Source: Anaerolineales bacterium (lineage in GTDB: Bacteria > Chloroflexota > Anaerolineae > Anaerolineales > Villigracilaceae). From it: a stretch of DNA of 64,000 nt. Within the stretch, counting starts at the first letter, position 1. Each line of letters begins with the position of its first letter. The stretch covers positions 248,001-312,000 of the forward strand of contig JAEURJ010000007.1 in NCBI GenBank assembly GCA_016789305.1, given 5' to 3'. Under the pieces are notes generated by a model. That model had not been told where the DNA came from. It did not search any database and saw only the letters and a list, made by a program, of their open reading frames with translations. Shown piece by piece: positions 26,607-34,339 of the stretch. The translations under genes were made by a program, and so were the position numbers.

Positions 26607-27718
26607 AGAAACTTCGCGTGGCGGTCTTATTCGGTGGACGTTCCGGTGAACATGATGTTTCACTGATGTCTGCGCGCTCGGTTTTAAATGCGCTTGACCC
26701 CGAACGCTACGAAGTGATCCAGATCGGCATTACTCTCGATGGAAATTGGTTTACCGGGCCCAATGCCCTGGATGCGTTTGAGAAGAACGATGTAACAAAT
26801 CTGGAACCCGTGATTCCCCCCACCCAACCTTCGCATCGTTCGTTATATGTCACCCGTTCCACCAAGCTGGGCGACAAGTTGGAGACACTCGCCGGTGTGG
26901 ATGTGTTCTTCCCCGTGTTGCACGGACCTTTCGGCGAAGACGGCACCATGCAAGGTTTGTTGGAATTGGCCGATGTTGCTTACGTGGGTGCCGGTGTGGT
27001 GGGTTCATCCGTTGGCATGGACAAGGGCCTCTTCAAGGATGTGATGCGCGCGAATGGAATTCCAATTGTCGAGTCCATGCTGGTGCTGCGCACTGAAATC
27101 GAAAAGGATATCAAGGCCGTCATCGCAAGAGCGGAACGTGAACTGGGTGGGTATCCCATGTTCACCAAGCCTGCGAATCTCGGTTCCTCTGTCGGGATCA
27201 GTAAATGCACTTCGCCTTCCGACCTCGGCGAAGGCTTGATGGATGCGGCCCGTTATGATCGCCGCTTGATCATTGAAAAAGGCGCCGGCGATGTGCGTGA
27301 AGTGGAAGTCAGCGTGCTTGGCAATGAGGATCCTGAAACTTCTGTTTGTGGGGAAGTCCTGCCGAGCCGTGAGTTTTATTCCTATGAATCAAAGTATGTC
27401 GACGGTACGTCCGGTTTACTGATCCCTTCCCAGCTACCGGATGAAGTGACGAACAAGATTCGTGATTATGCTGTCCGCGCCTTTAAGGCCATTGATTGTG
27501 CAGGCATGGCGCGCGCAGATTTCTTTGTAGAGAACGGAACGAACAAGATCTATTTGAACGAGTTGAATACATTGCCAGGTTTTACTTCGATTAGCATGTA
27601 TCCCAAGTTATGGCAGGCTAGCGGCCTGACCTACCCTAAACTGGTGGATCGCTTGATCGAGCTTGCGCTCGAACGCAAGTCTCAACGCGAACACACCGAA
27701 TATCGGAGAACCGCATGA
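26603..27718 (+). CDS. ddl: D-alanine--D-alanine ligase
   Basis: 371 residues, ATP-grasp enzyme. Signatures: VLFGGRSGEHDVSLMSA at the N-terminus, PVLHGPFGEDGTMQGLLEL, KPANLGSSVGISK in the ATP-grasp core, and YLNELNTLPGFTSISMYPKLW for the magnesium and substrate loop. It supplies D-Ala-D-Ala for MurF. The C-terminus has a short charged extension (ALERKSQREHTEYRRTA). It overlaps murB and ftsQ by 4 bases each. Confidence 0.96.
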   Translation: MKKLRVAVLFGGRSGEHDVSLMSARSVLNALDPERYEVIQIGITLDGNWFTGPNALDAFEKNDVTNLEPVIPPTQPSHRSLYVTRSTKLGDKLETLAGVDVFFPVLHGPFGEDGTMQGLLELADVAYVGAGVVGSSVGMDKGLFKDVMRANGIPIVESMLVLRTEIEKDIKAVIARAERELGGYPMFTKPANLGSSVGISKCTSPSDLGEGLMDAARYDRRLIIEKGAGDVREVEVSVLGNEDPETSVCGEVLPSREFYSYESKYVDGTSGLLIPSQLPDEVTNKIRDYAVRAFKAIDCAGMARADFFVENGTNKIYLNELNTLPGFTSISMYPKLWQASGLTYPKLVDRLIELALERKSQREHTEYRRTA

Positions 27719-28725
27719 GTAACAAACGTGAACTAACCCGTGCAGAAATGGTGCGCGCACGTCGTGCGCAGCAGACTGCGAAAGAAATCCACCAGACCGT
27801 CCAACGCTCGGTCAAACCGACGATGCCTGTCTCTTCCCGCGTAGGCACTTCCTACGTGCAGGCGAAGCACAAACGTGTGGAAGAACCGAAGCGCCGCTTC
27901 AATGTGGCGTTGGGTCTGCCCAACATCACATTACATAAGCCCACGATTCATTTTTCGCGTCCGGCTTTGAATTGGAGAACAACATCGGTTGTGTTGGTGC
28001 TTGTCTTCGGCGCCTTGTTGTATTTCGCATGGACCCTTCCATACTTCCATGTGCCGGTGGCGACCGTATTGGGCAACAACCGTCTCACGCGCGATGAGAT
28101 CAATTCCGTGTTGGGTGTGCAGGGCCAATCCATTTTCATGGTGCAGCCGAAGGAAGTGGAGACGCGCCTGCGGATGAATTATCCCGAGCTTGCCTCCGCG
28201 CATGTGGATGTGTACCTGCCCAACTATGTTTATGTTACAGTTACCGAACGCCAGCCCGTGATTCTTTTGCAGCAGGGTGAAGGCTTTACCTGGATCGATG
28301 CATCGGGTGTGGCATTTCGTCCGCGTGGCGATGGCGGTGTTTTGGTTCCCGTGCTTGCCCTGTCCACGCCGCCTGCCGGAACTGCCAGCGCGGATGACCC
28401 ATACAGTCCGCCGCCGTACATGCAGAAGGAATTGGTGGATGCGATCCTCGCTCTTGCCCCGGCCGTACCTGCCGGCTCGACCCTGACATTCGACTCCACT
28501 GAAGGCCTCGGCTGGACGGACCCGCGCGGGTGGAAGGCTTACTTTGGCACGAATGCAAAGGACATGCCGCTTCGAATTCAGGTTTACCAATCACTGGTAA
28601 ATTCTTTGGTCAGTAAGAATAAGACCCCTGAATATATCAATGTTGCATTTGCAGATGCGCCCTATTATCGCATGGCTAAAATTGCCGAACCTCTGCTTGA
28701 AGTTTCGGCTGAAAGTGAACAATAA
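27715..28725 (+). CDS. ftsQ: Cell division protein FtsQ
   Basis: 336 residues: a long basic cytoplasmic N-terminus of about 90 residues, one membrane helix (about 91-110, WRTTSVVLVLVFGALLYFAW), then a POTRA domain with VLGNNRLTRDEINSVLGVQG and a beta domain with VTERQPVILLQQ and WIDASGVAF. FtsQ links early and late divisome proteins outside the membrane. A proline- and serine-rich insert (TPPAGTASADDPYSPPP, about 222-238) interrupts the beta domain, longer than in model proteins. Confidence 0.88.
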   Translation: MSNKRELTRAEMVRARRAQQTAKEIHQTVQRSVKPTMPVSSRVGTSYVQAKHKRVEEPKRRFNVALGLPNITLHKPTIHFSRPALNWRTTSVVLVLVFGALLYFAWTLPYFHVPVATVLGNNRLTRDEINSVLGVQGQSIFMVQPKEVETRLRMNYPELASAHVDVYLPNYVYVTVTERQPVILLQQGEGFTWIDASGVAFRPRGDGGVLVPVLALSTPPAGTASADDPYSPPPYMQKELVDAILALAPAVPAGSTLTFDSTEGLGWTDPRGWKAYFGTNAKDMPLRIQVYQSLVNSLVSKNKTPEYINVAFADAPYYRMAKIAEPLLEVSAESEQ

Positions 28726-28731
28726 GAAAAT

Positions 28732-29973
28732 ATGGATGAGATCGTTGTTGGCATTGATGTAGGCACGACCAAGGTTTGTACCCTCGTTGGGCGCGTGGAA
28801 GATTCGAGCACCGTGCGCATTCTCGGCGTGGGTATCGAGCCTTCGGATGGGATCCGCAAGGGAATTATTGTGGATCTGGCTGCCGCATCTGCTGCCATCA
28901 AGCGTTCGGTGGAAAAGGCCGAACGTACTTCCGGTTTGGAGATCACCACGGCGTTGGTCAGCCTCGCCGGGGCGCATGTGTCGTCGGTGAACAGCCGCGG
29001 CGCAGCGGGCATCCCCGGCGGGATCATCGATGCGTTCGATGTGGCCCGCGCGTTGGAACAGGCGCAGGCTGTTGCCATCCCGCATGACCGCGAGATCATT
29101 CACGTGATCCAGCGCGGCATCTCGGTGGATGGGCAGGACGGCGTGAAAACTCCGGTTGGAATGCATGGCTACAAACTGGAAATCGAGACTCACATTATCA
29201 CCGCCGCCACGGCAACGATCGACAACCTTCGTCAGTGCGTGAGCTCGGCGGGTGTGGAAGTGCAGCAATTTGTTTTGAATCCGCTGGCTTCGGCGGAAGT
29301 GGTGTTGACGGAGGAAGAACGCCAGATGGGCGTGGCGGTTTGCGACATCGGCGGCGGCACAACGGACCTCGCGATTTACGTCGATGGCGATGTGTGGCAT
29401 ACGATGGTGCTGGCCGTGGGCGGCAACCATATTACGCAGGATATCGCTCATGGATTGCGATTGCCCCTTTCCCAGGCTGAAGAAGTGAAGAAGCAGCAGG
29501 GCTATGCGGTTCGGGCAGATATCGACAGCCAGGAATACTTCACCATCCGTCCGTTCGGCGAAGATAAAGACACCCGCATCAACAAACAGGACCTTGCTCA
29601 TATTATTGAAGCACGTGTGGAAGAAACATTCGGTTTGATCTATCAGGAGATCAAACGTTCCGGGTACGACGGGCTGCTCCCTGCCGGTGTGGTGTTGACC
29701 GGTGGTACCGCGGCTCTTGCAGGAATCAGAAACATCGCCAGTGAAGTGTTGGGCATGCCCGTGCGAACCGCACAGCCTGAAAACCTGACGGGCTTGATCG
29801 ACAAGTTGAATTCGCCCTCGTACTCCACCAGTGTGGGGTTGCTGCGTTGGGCGTTGACCATGCATGAGCATGATGTGGCAATGAGCGGCGGAGGAAAGAA
29901 GCGCCGAAAGTCGAAAGGAGATGGCATGAATCTCGATGGAATCAAAAATCTAATCAAGCGGATCCTTCCATAG
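28732..29973 (+). CDS. ftsA: Cell division protein FtsA
   Basis: 413 residues, actin-like ATPase. Phosphate loops are GIDVGTTKVCTLVG (about 7-20) and CDIGGGTTDLAIY, with the adenosine block LTGGTAALAGI. The 1C subdomain lies between the two. The last 15 residues (LDGIKNLIKRILP) form the amphipathic membrane-targeting helix after a basic linker GGGKKRRKSKG. FtsA anchors FtsZ filaments to the membrane. It begins 6 bases after ftsQ and is followed by a hairpin before ftsZ. Confidence 0.96.
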   Translation: MDEIVVGIDVGTTKVCTLVGRVEDSSTVRILGVGIEPSDGIRKGIIVDLAAASAAIKRSVEKAERTSGLEITTALVSLAGAHVSSVNSRGAAGIPGGIIDAFDVARALEQAQAVAIPHDREIIHVIQRGISVDGQDGVKTPVGMHGYKLEIETHIITAATATIDNLRQCVSSAGVEVQQFVLNPLASAEVVLTEEERQMGVAVCDIGGGTTDLAIYVDGDVWHTMVLAVGGNHITQDIAHGLRLPLSQAEEVKKQQGYAVRADIDSQEYFTIRPFGEDKDTRINKQDLAHIIEARVEETFGLIYQEIKRSGYDGLLPAGVVLTGGTAALAGIRNIASEVLGMPVRTAQPENLTGLIDKLNSPSYSTSVGLLRWALTMHEHDVAMSGGGKKRRKSKGDGMNLDGIKNLIKRILP

Positions 29974-29980
29974 GTTAATT

Positions 29981-30002
29981 TTCTACGCATTTATGCGTAG
30001 AA
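29981..30002 (+). promoter_or_regulatory. 10-bp hairpin between ftsA and ftsZ
   Basis: Arms TTCTACGCAT and ATGCGTAGAA with a TT loop. No T run follows, so it is a weak attenuator or RNA-stability element at best. It lies in the 120-base gap before ftsZ, the largest gap inside the dcw cluster, where a separate ftsZ promoter would be expected. I could not find a convincing -35/-10 pair there. Confidence 0.6.
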
Positions 30003-30093
30003 GGTAATGATACGAAATTGCCCATTTATTTACCCTTTAAAAAATCAACATTCTCGTTTAAGATTGGCATACATTCCTTGCCAGGAGGAACAC

Positions 30094-31260
30094 ATGGATC
30101 AGAATAGAAAGCAACAACCGTCCGAAGCTTTTGCCCGCATCAAAGTGATTGGTGTTGGTGGAGCAGGTCAAAACGCCGTCAACCGCATGATGGAAGAGGG
30201 CATTCAAGGTGTGGAATTTATTTCCGCGAACACCGATGCACAAGCGCTGACATTATCACGCGCTCCTGTTCGCGTACGCCTTGGTGACAAACTCACCCGC
30301 GGACTTGGCGCAGGCGGTGATCCTGAGGTGGGCCGCAAGGCTGCTGAAGAATCAGCCGACGAATTGTATAACGTGCTCAAAGGCGCGGATATGGTCTTCG
30401 TCACTGCCGGTATGGGCGGCGGAACTGGAACCGGTGCAGCACCTGTGATCTCACAGGTTGCAAAGGAATGCGGTGCACTTACGATTGGCGTTGTGACGCG
30501 TCCCTTCACTTTCGAGGGCGGCAAACGAAATCAATCTGCTGAATCTGGCGTGGCGAAGATGAAAGAACATGCACACACCCTCATCTCCATTCCCAATGAT
30601 CGCTTGCTTCAATTGGCCGATAAGAAATCATCCTTGCAGGATGCCTTCCGTATGGCCGATGAAGTTTTACACCAAGGCATTCAAGGTATTTCGGAGTTGA
30701 TCACAATTCCTGGTTTGATCAACCTCGACTTCGCCGATGTGCGCACGATCATGTCTGAAGGCGGCGCTGCGTTGATGGCAGTCGGTCGCGGCTCCGGCGA
30801 TGACCGCGCCAAGAGTGCAGCGGAACAGGCCATCTCCAGCCAATTGCTCGATATCACCATTGACGGCGCACGCGGCGTACTCTTCAATGTCACCGGCGGT
30901 TCCAGCATGACCTTGTTCGAAGTCAATCAAGCTGCTGCGATCATCCGCGAGACCGCTCACCCCGATGTCAACATGATCTTCGGTGCTGTGATCGATCCTG
31001 AGATGGGCGACGAAATCCGTGTGACTGTCATCGCCACCGGCTTCGAACGCACCGGCGTCCCGCGCCGCGCACTCGAACGCAATCCGCGTACCAACGAGAA
31101 GAGTAACGGTCTACCGATGTCCCTCCCCCGCCAGATGGAATCGGTCAACGTGACAGCCGAGTTCAAACCCGGCGCTGCGGAACAGAAGCCTTCTTCGTCC
31201 CAGCCCAGCATCAACAGCGATGATCTCGATGTCCCGACGTTCTTGAGAAATCGAAGATAA
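30094..31260 (+). CDS. ftsZ: Cell division GTPase FtsZ
   Basis: 388 residues from ATG at 30094, chosen for the strong AGGAGG at 30083-30088; an in-frame ATG at 30007 would add 29 unrelated residues. Tubulin signature [10 protein letters not shown] at 108-117, N-terminal [17 protein letters not shown], and T7-loop region [11 protein letters not shown]. The C-terminal peptide [13 protein letters not shown] is the conserved FtsA/ZipA docking tail, after a linker of about 60 residues. FtsZ polymerises into the division ring. It is the last gene of the cluster. Confidence 0.98.
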   Translation: MDQNRKQQPSEAFARIKVIGVGGAGQNAVNRMMEEGIQGVEFISANTDAQALTLSRAPVRVRLGDKLTRGLGAGGDPEVGRKAAEESADELYNVLKGADMVFVTAGMGGGTGTGAAPVISQVAKECGALTIGVVTRPFTFEGGKRNQSAESGVAKMKEHAHTLISIPNDRLLQLADKKSSLQDAFRMADEVLHQGIQGISELITIPGLINLDFADVRTIMSEGGAALMAVGRGSGDDRAKSAAEQAISSQLLDITIDGARGVLFNVTGGSSMTLFEVNQAAAIIRETAHPDVNMIFGAVIDPEMGDEIRVTVIATGFERTGVPRRALERNPRTNEKSNGLPMSLPRQMESVNVTAEFKPGAAEQKPSSSQPSINSDDLDVPTFLRNRR

Positions 31261-31272
31261 AGAAAAACGATC

Positions 31273-31306
31273 AAGTCCCTGAAGGTTCAAACCTTCAGGG
31301 ACTTTT
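31273..31306 (+). terminator. Intrinsic terminator of the dcw cluster
   Basis: 15-bp perfect arms AAGTCCCTGAAGGTT and AACCTTCAGGGACTT with a CA loop, ending in a short T run, 12 bases after the ftsZ stop. It separates the cluster from the small membrane-protein pair. Confidence 0.92.
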
Positions 31307-31315
31307 GATTCATGC

Positions 31316-31321
31316 TAAAAT
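31316..31321 (+). promoter_or_regulatory. -10 box of a probable leaderless transcript
   Basis: TAAAAT ends 7 bases before ATG 31329, and there is no Shine-Dalgarno sequence between. Transcription would begin at or next to the start codon. No -35 box is visible because the terminator occupies that place. Confidence 0.5.
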
Positions 31322-31328
31322 ACAACCA

Positions 31329-31754
31329 ATGAAAGCCGAACTTCCCCACCCTGAACATTATTCCTACATTCAACACCGCAGGCAGGTGACGCGGCAGATC
31401 ATTTTGCCGGTGGTCATTGCAGCCTTGCTGATGATCGGCTTGATCGTGCTGATCTGTCTCGCCACCTTTAATCAGGGTGGTGACGTGGGCCGCTGGGCCG
31501 CCATCTCCACGATCTGGATCGTCATCCCGGTTATGATCGTTGGTCTCATCGTCCTTGCCTTGCTGATCGGCCTGATCTACTTGATGGCGCGTGCCCTCGG
31601 CGCTTTGCCGTATTACACCGGTCTCGCACAGGATTACACCTACATCGCCCGCGGATATATTTTGCGTGGCGTGGATATGCTGGTCAAGCCCATCGTTGGG
31701 CTGAACAACGTACTTGAAAAGATCAAAGAATTTCTCGGAAGGATCACCCCATGA
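31329..31754 (+). CDS. Small membrane protein with two helices, unknown function
   Basis: 141 residues from ATG 31329 (MKAELPHPEHYSYI), chosen because the TAAAAT box lies just before it; an in-frame start at 31305 falls inside the terminator. Two adjacent hydrophobic segments span about 24-50 and 60-88, then a more polar C-terminus with a possible amphipathic helix (VKPIVGLNNVLEKIKEFLGRI). I do not recognise a named family. It overlaps the next gene by 4 bases, so the two form a pair. Confidence 0.7.
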   Translation: MKAELPHPEHYSYIQHRRQVTRQIILPVVIAALLMIGLIVLICLATFNQGGDVGRWAAISTIWIVIPVMIVGLIVLALLIGLIYLMARALGALPYYTGLAQDYTYIARGYILRGVDMLVKPIVGLNNVLEKIKEFLGRITP

Positions 31755-31942
31755 ACAAAAGCAGAGTTATTCTCGGAGGCGCATTGATCGGTGCCATTAC
31801 CGGCCTGATCGCCGCCATCCTCCTTACCCGTCGCGCAGAACGCAACGAACGCGAAACCGCCATCACCACCGGCGAAGGCATGAAGTTAGGCGTGCTTGTG
31901 TTTGGTTTGCTGCGTGCCATTGCAGCGTTGGGTGATGACTAG
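31751..31942 (+). CDS. Very small membrane protein, YtxH-like layout, unknown function
   Basis: 63 residues: a glycine-rich membrane helix GGALIGAITGLIAAILLT (about 9-26), a basic and acidic stretch RRAERNERETAI, then a second weakly hydrophobic helix LGVLVFGLLRAIAAL. The Gly-zipper plus charged tail recalls YtxH or DUF-type stress proteins but I cannot assign it. ATGA overlap with the upstream membrane gene indicates joint translation. Confidence 0.65.
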   Translation: MNKSRVILGGALIGAITGLIAAILLTRRAERNERETAITTGEGMKLGVLVFGLLRAIAALGDD

Positions 31943-31949
31943 TAAAACC

Positions 31950-31977
31950 GACCATAGACGATAGACCACGGACCGAG
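31950..31977 (+). repeat. Degenerate heptanucleotide tandem repeat
   Basis: Four consecutive 7-base units: GACCATA, GACGATA, GACCACG, GACCGAG. The last unit merges into the terminator stem that follows. It is non-coding and right after the stop of the small membrane gene. Confidence 0.6.
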
Positions 31978-31997
31978 GTAAATTCCTCGGTCTTTTT
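31971..31997 (+). terminator. Intrinsic terminator of the small membrane gene pair
   Basis: 8-bp arms GACCGAGG and CCTCGGTC with a TAAATT loop and a TTTTTATT tail. Confidence 0.85.
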
Positions 31998-32010
31998 ATT
32001 ATATTTGCTC

Positions 32011-32064
32011 CTTGCGCCGTCCCCGGCGCAAGACTACTTATGCATCGCCGCCGAGGACGGCGGC
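32011..32064. repeat. Double hairpin repeat with GTCCCC and GAGGAC loops
   Basis: First hairpin: CTTGCGCC (32011-32018), loop GTCCCC, GGCGCAAG (32025-32032). Second: GCCGCC (32047-32052), loop GAGGAC, GGCGGC (32059-32064). The second hairpin and the GGCTTGAGC after it are, in reverse, the same element as in the mraZ-rsmH gap. It is intergenic, without a T run. Confidence 0.7.
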
Positions 32065-32100
32065 TTGAGCCCAAAGAACTTTTGCACTCCAATGATTTAT

Positions 32101-32129
32101 TTTACAAATTAGAACAAATGGACTAAAAT
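32101..32129 (+). promoter_or_regulatory. Promoter of the YcaQ-like gene, leaderless
   Basis: TTTACA at 32101-32106, 17-base spacer, TAAAAT at 32124-32129, then 9 bases to the ATG at 32139 with no ribosome site. Confidence 0.7.
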
Positions 32130-32138
32130 TCCGCAACC

Positions 32139-33389
32139 ATGATCACCATCTCCAAACAAACCTACAGACGCTTCCTTCTCGGTTCACAGGGACTTTGGCC
32201 TGGTCCGCGTTTCAAGGGGCCGCACGGCGCTGAATCCGCTTTGAACACCATGCAAGTGTTGCAGCTCGACCCGTTGACGATGGTGGCACGCAGTCAGGAC
32301 ATCGCCATGTACGGCCGGGTCCTCGATTACAAGCCTGCACATTTATACAAGATGGCGTACGAAAAGCGCAAAGCCTTCGATTATGGCGCGTGGCTGGCAC
32401 TGTATCCCATGCAGGAATTTCCCTATTGGCGTGCGATCATGCATCGCGTGGAAACCTATTCGCGATTTCGGATGTTTATGAAGAACCATCCCAAGGCCAT
32501 CGAAGAGGTTAAGGCGACCTTGCGGGATAACGGTCCCATGAGCAATCGTGATTTCAGCGGCGAAGGTATGAAATATTGGAGTTATCGCGGGCGAAAGGAT
32601 TCAGCGGTCGCCTTGTTTTATTCCTGGCTGCTCGGCGATGTGATGATCACCAACCGAAAAGGCTTTGATCGTATTTATGATCTGCGTGAGCGCGTGATCC
32701 CAAAGGAATTTGATTACGCTGTGAGCATGGAAGAAGCCGAAAATTTCTTTGCCACAAAAAACCTGACCTACCTTGGCATGGTCCGTGAGTGCAGATTTCG
32801 AATCAATTGGTCCCAGGCGATTGATCGCAAGATTTCCCCGGAAGAGGAGGCAAGGAAGCTTGCCGATCTATATGATCAAAAGGTCATCGCTCCCCTGCAT
32901 GTGGAAGGTATTAAGGATAGGTTCTTTACCTTTGCAGAAAACATACCCTTGATGGAGCAATTGGAATCTGGCAAAATCCCCAAAGTGTGGAAGACTGCCG
33001 GGCCGGGCACGCAGGACGAGGTCACATTGTTGGCGCCGTTGGAAATGGTCAGCGCTCGCGGACGGGCGAAGGAAGTCTTCGATTTCGAATATATTTGGGA
33101 AGTCTACAAGCCCGAGCATCAACGCCGCTGGGGATATTACACCCTGCCGATCTTATACGGCGATGACCTCGTCGCCCGGCTTGATCCGAAACTGGATCGC
33201 AAGAGGAACACGCTTCAGATCCTTGGATTTTGGCTGGAGGATGACACGACAGTTGATTCTGCCTTTTCAGATGCCCTTGCCAAAGGCTTGACTCGTTTTG
33301 CGAAGATGATCGATGCAAAGAAGGTGGACTTGAGTGGGGTGAAGCCCGTTAAGCTAAGAGCACATTTGAAACAAAAAATCAATTTGTAA
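32139..33389 (+). CDS. Winged-helix DNA glycosylase of the AlkX/YcaQ (HTH_42) family
   Basis: 416 residues. The N-terminal block MQVLQLDPLTMVARSQDIAMYGRV (cited as VLQLDPLTMVARSQD and MYGRV) is characteristic: QLD corresponds to the catalytic QxD motif of E. coli AlkX (YcaQ), an enzyme that unhooks DNA crosslinks; the AlkZ branch has QxQ. FDYGAWLALYPM, a wing region around 105-170, and the end VSARGRAKEVFDFEYIWEVY and LPILYGDDLVARLDPKLDRK match the family. It most likely removes alkylated or crosslinked bases. It is a single gene under its own promoter. Confidence 0.8.
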   Translation: MITISKQTYRRFLLGSQGLWPGPRFKGPHGAESALNTMQVLQLDPLTMVARSQDIAMYGRVLDYKPAHLYKMAYEKRKAFDYGAWLALYPMQEFPYWRAIMHRVETYSRFRMFMKNHPKAIEEVKATLRDNGPMSNRDFSGEGMKYWSYRGRKDSAVALFYSWLLGDVMITNRKGFDRIYDLRERVIPKEFDYAVSMEEAENFFATKNLTYLGMVRECRFRINWSQAIDRKISPEEEARKLADLYDQKVIAPLHVEGIKDRFFTFAENIPLMEQLESGKIPKVWKTAGPGTQDEVTLLAPLEMVSARGRAKEVFDFEYIWEVYKPEHQRRWGYYTLPILYGDDLVARLDPKLDRKRNTLQILGFWLEDDTTVDSAFSDALAKGLTRFAKMIDAKKVDLSGVKPVKLRAHLKQKINL

Positions 33390-33408
33390 TTTTTTTTTGG
33401 AGGGCTTA

Positions 33409-34047
33409 ATGTCGAACAGAAAATATTCAATCAATTGGGAGGATGATCTCCCGGTATCTTTCGAAGTGGATGGCGTACAGTATGAGACTCTGGATGATGT
33501 TCCAGATGAATCGGATCGCCGCAAGCTGGAAGCAATGATGGATGCCTCATTCATGGCGGATTTCGACAAGGATGAAGCCGAAGTTGAAGCGCAGGGCGGC
33601 CCTTCGATGGAGAATATTGTTTTGGGGATATTCACAGCTGTTGCGGTGATCATGTTGATCGTTACCGCTGTTTCCTCGTTTTCGGCGATATCGAAGATTT
33701 CGAAAGAGGAAAGCGCGACGGGGCGCGTGGTGGACATGGTTATGAAGCGTGAATATGTCAACCAGCAGGATCGGATTGTTGAGGAATACTATTACCCGGT
33801 GATCGAATATGTGTCCGCGGATGGCCGCAGTCATAAGGTTCAACTGAGCGAAGGCAGCAGCACGCCTTCGAATGAAATCGGCGACGAAGTGACTGTGTTG
33901 TACGATCCCGAACATCCGTTGGATGCGCGCATCAAATCCCTGGGCAGTTCTGCGTTGATGTGGATATTGCCATCGATCACAGGAATCCTGGGTGTGGCAT
34001 TCCTGACAGGCGTTCTGGTGGTGCGCCGCGTAATGGCGACGAATTAG
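33409..34047 (+). CDS. DUF3592 domain membrane protein
   Basis: 212 residues from ATG 33409 (GGAGGG at 33399-33404). An acidic cytoplasmic head of about 65 residues precedes a membrane helix (about 67-92). A beta-rich outside domain follows with ATGRVVDMV, EYYYPVIEYVSADGRSHKVQLSEG and GDEVTVLYDPEHPLDARI, the DUF3592 pattern, then a second helix near the C-terminus. Function unknown. Its 3' end faces the DUF503 gene with a 6-base gap. Confidence 0.75.
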   Translation: MSNRKYSINWEDDLPVSFEVDGVQYETLDDVPDESDRRKLEAMMDASFMADFDKDEAEVEAQGGPSMENIVLGIFTAVAVIMLIVTAVSSFSAISKISKEESATGRVVDMVMKREYVNQQDRIVEEYYYPVIEYVSADGRSHKVQLSEGSSTPSNEIGDEVTVLYDPEHPLDARIKSLGSSALMWILPSITGILGVAFLTGVLVVRRVMATN

Positions 34048-34053
34048 CTTTCA

Positions 34054-34335
34054 TTAAACCTGTTCGATCTTTAAATCCAGAATATCCCCGTCTGTCCAAT
34101 TTGCTTCGACCCATTTTGCCACGGACTGCAAAGATTGTTGGAGCACGACTCGATCTGAATTCACCATCGCACAGGTGATGATTGTTTCAGTCCACTTGTC
34201 CTGCAAATCCATCTCTGCCACGGAGAGGTTGAATTCACGATGCAGACGCGAGATAAGCGGCTTGATCCGTCCGCGCTTTTCTTTGAGAGAGGAGCAGGCG
34301 GGAAGATGAAGGTGAATGGTTAGGGTGGCAAGCAT
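34054..34335 (-). CDS. DUF503 family protein (YlxP-like)
   Basis: 93 residues, the full family length. LATLTIHLHLPACSSLKEKRGRIKPLISRLHREFNLSVAEMD (cited as LHLPACSSLKEKR and NLSVAEMD) is the DUF503 signature. Members are often found near rbfA and infB, and a role in ribosome biogenesis is suspected but not shown. Here it is with a membrane protein gene on the minus strand instead. Confidence 0.88.
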   Translation of the reverse strand: MLATLTIHLHLPACSSLKEKRGRIKPLISRLHREFNLSVAEMDLQDKWTETIITCAMVNSDRVVLQQSLQSVAKWVEANWTDGDILDLKIEQV

Positions 34336-34339
34336 GATG

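Noticed and set aside
28591..29871. 426-codon open frame on the minus strand opposite ftsQ and ftsA
   Set aside because: ftsA on the plus strand is complete with all motifs. The antisense frame is rich in His, Arg and Gln without any domain, as expected from codon bias of the true gene.
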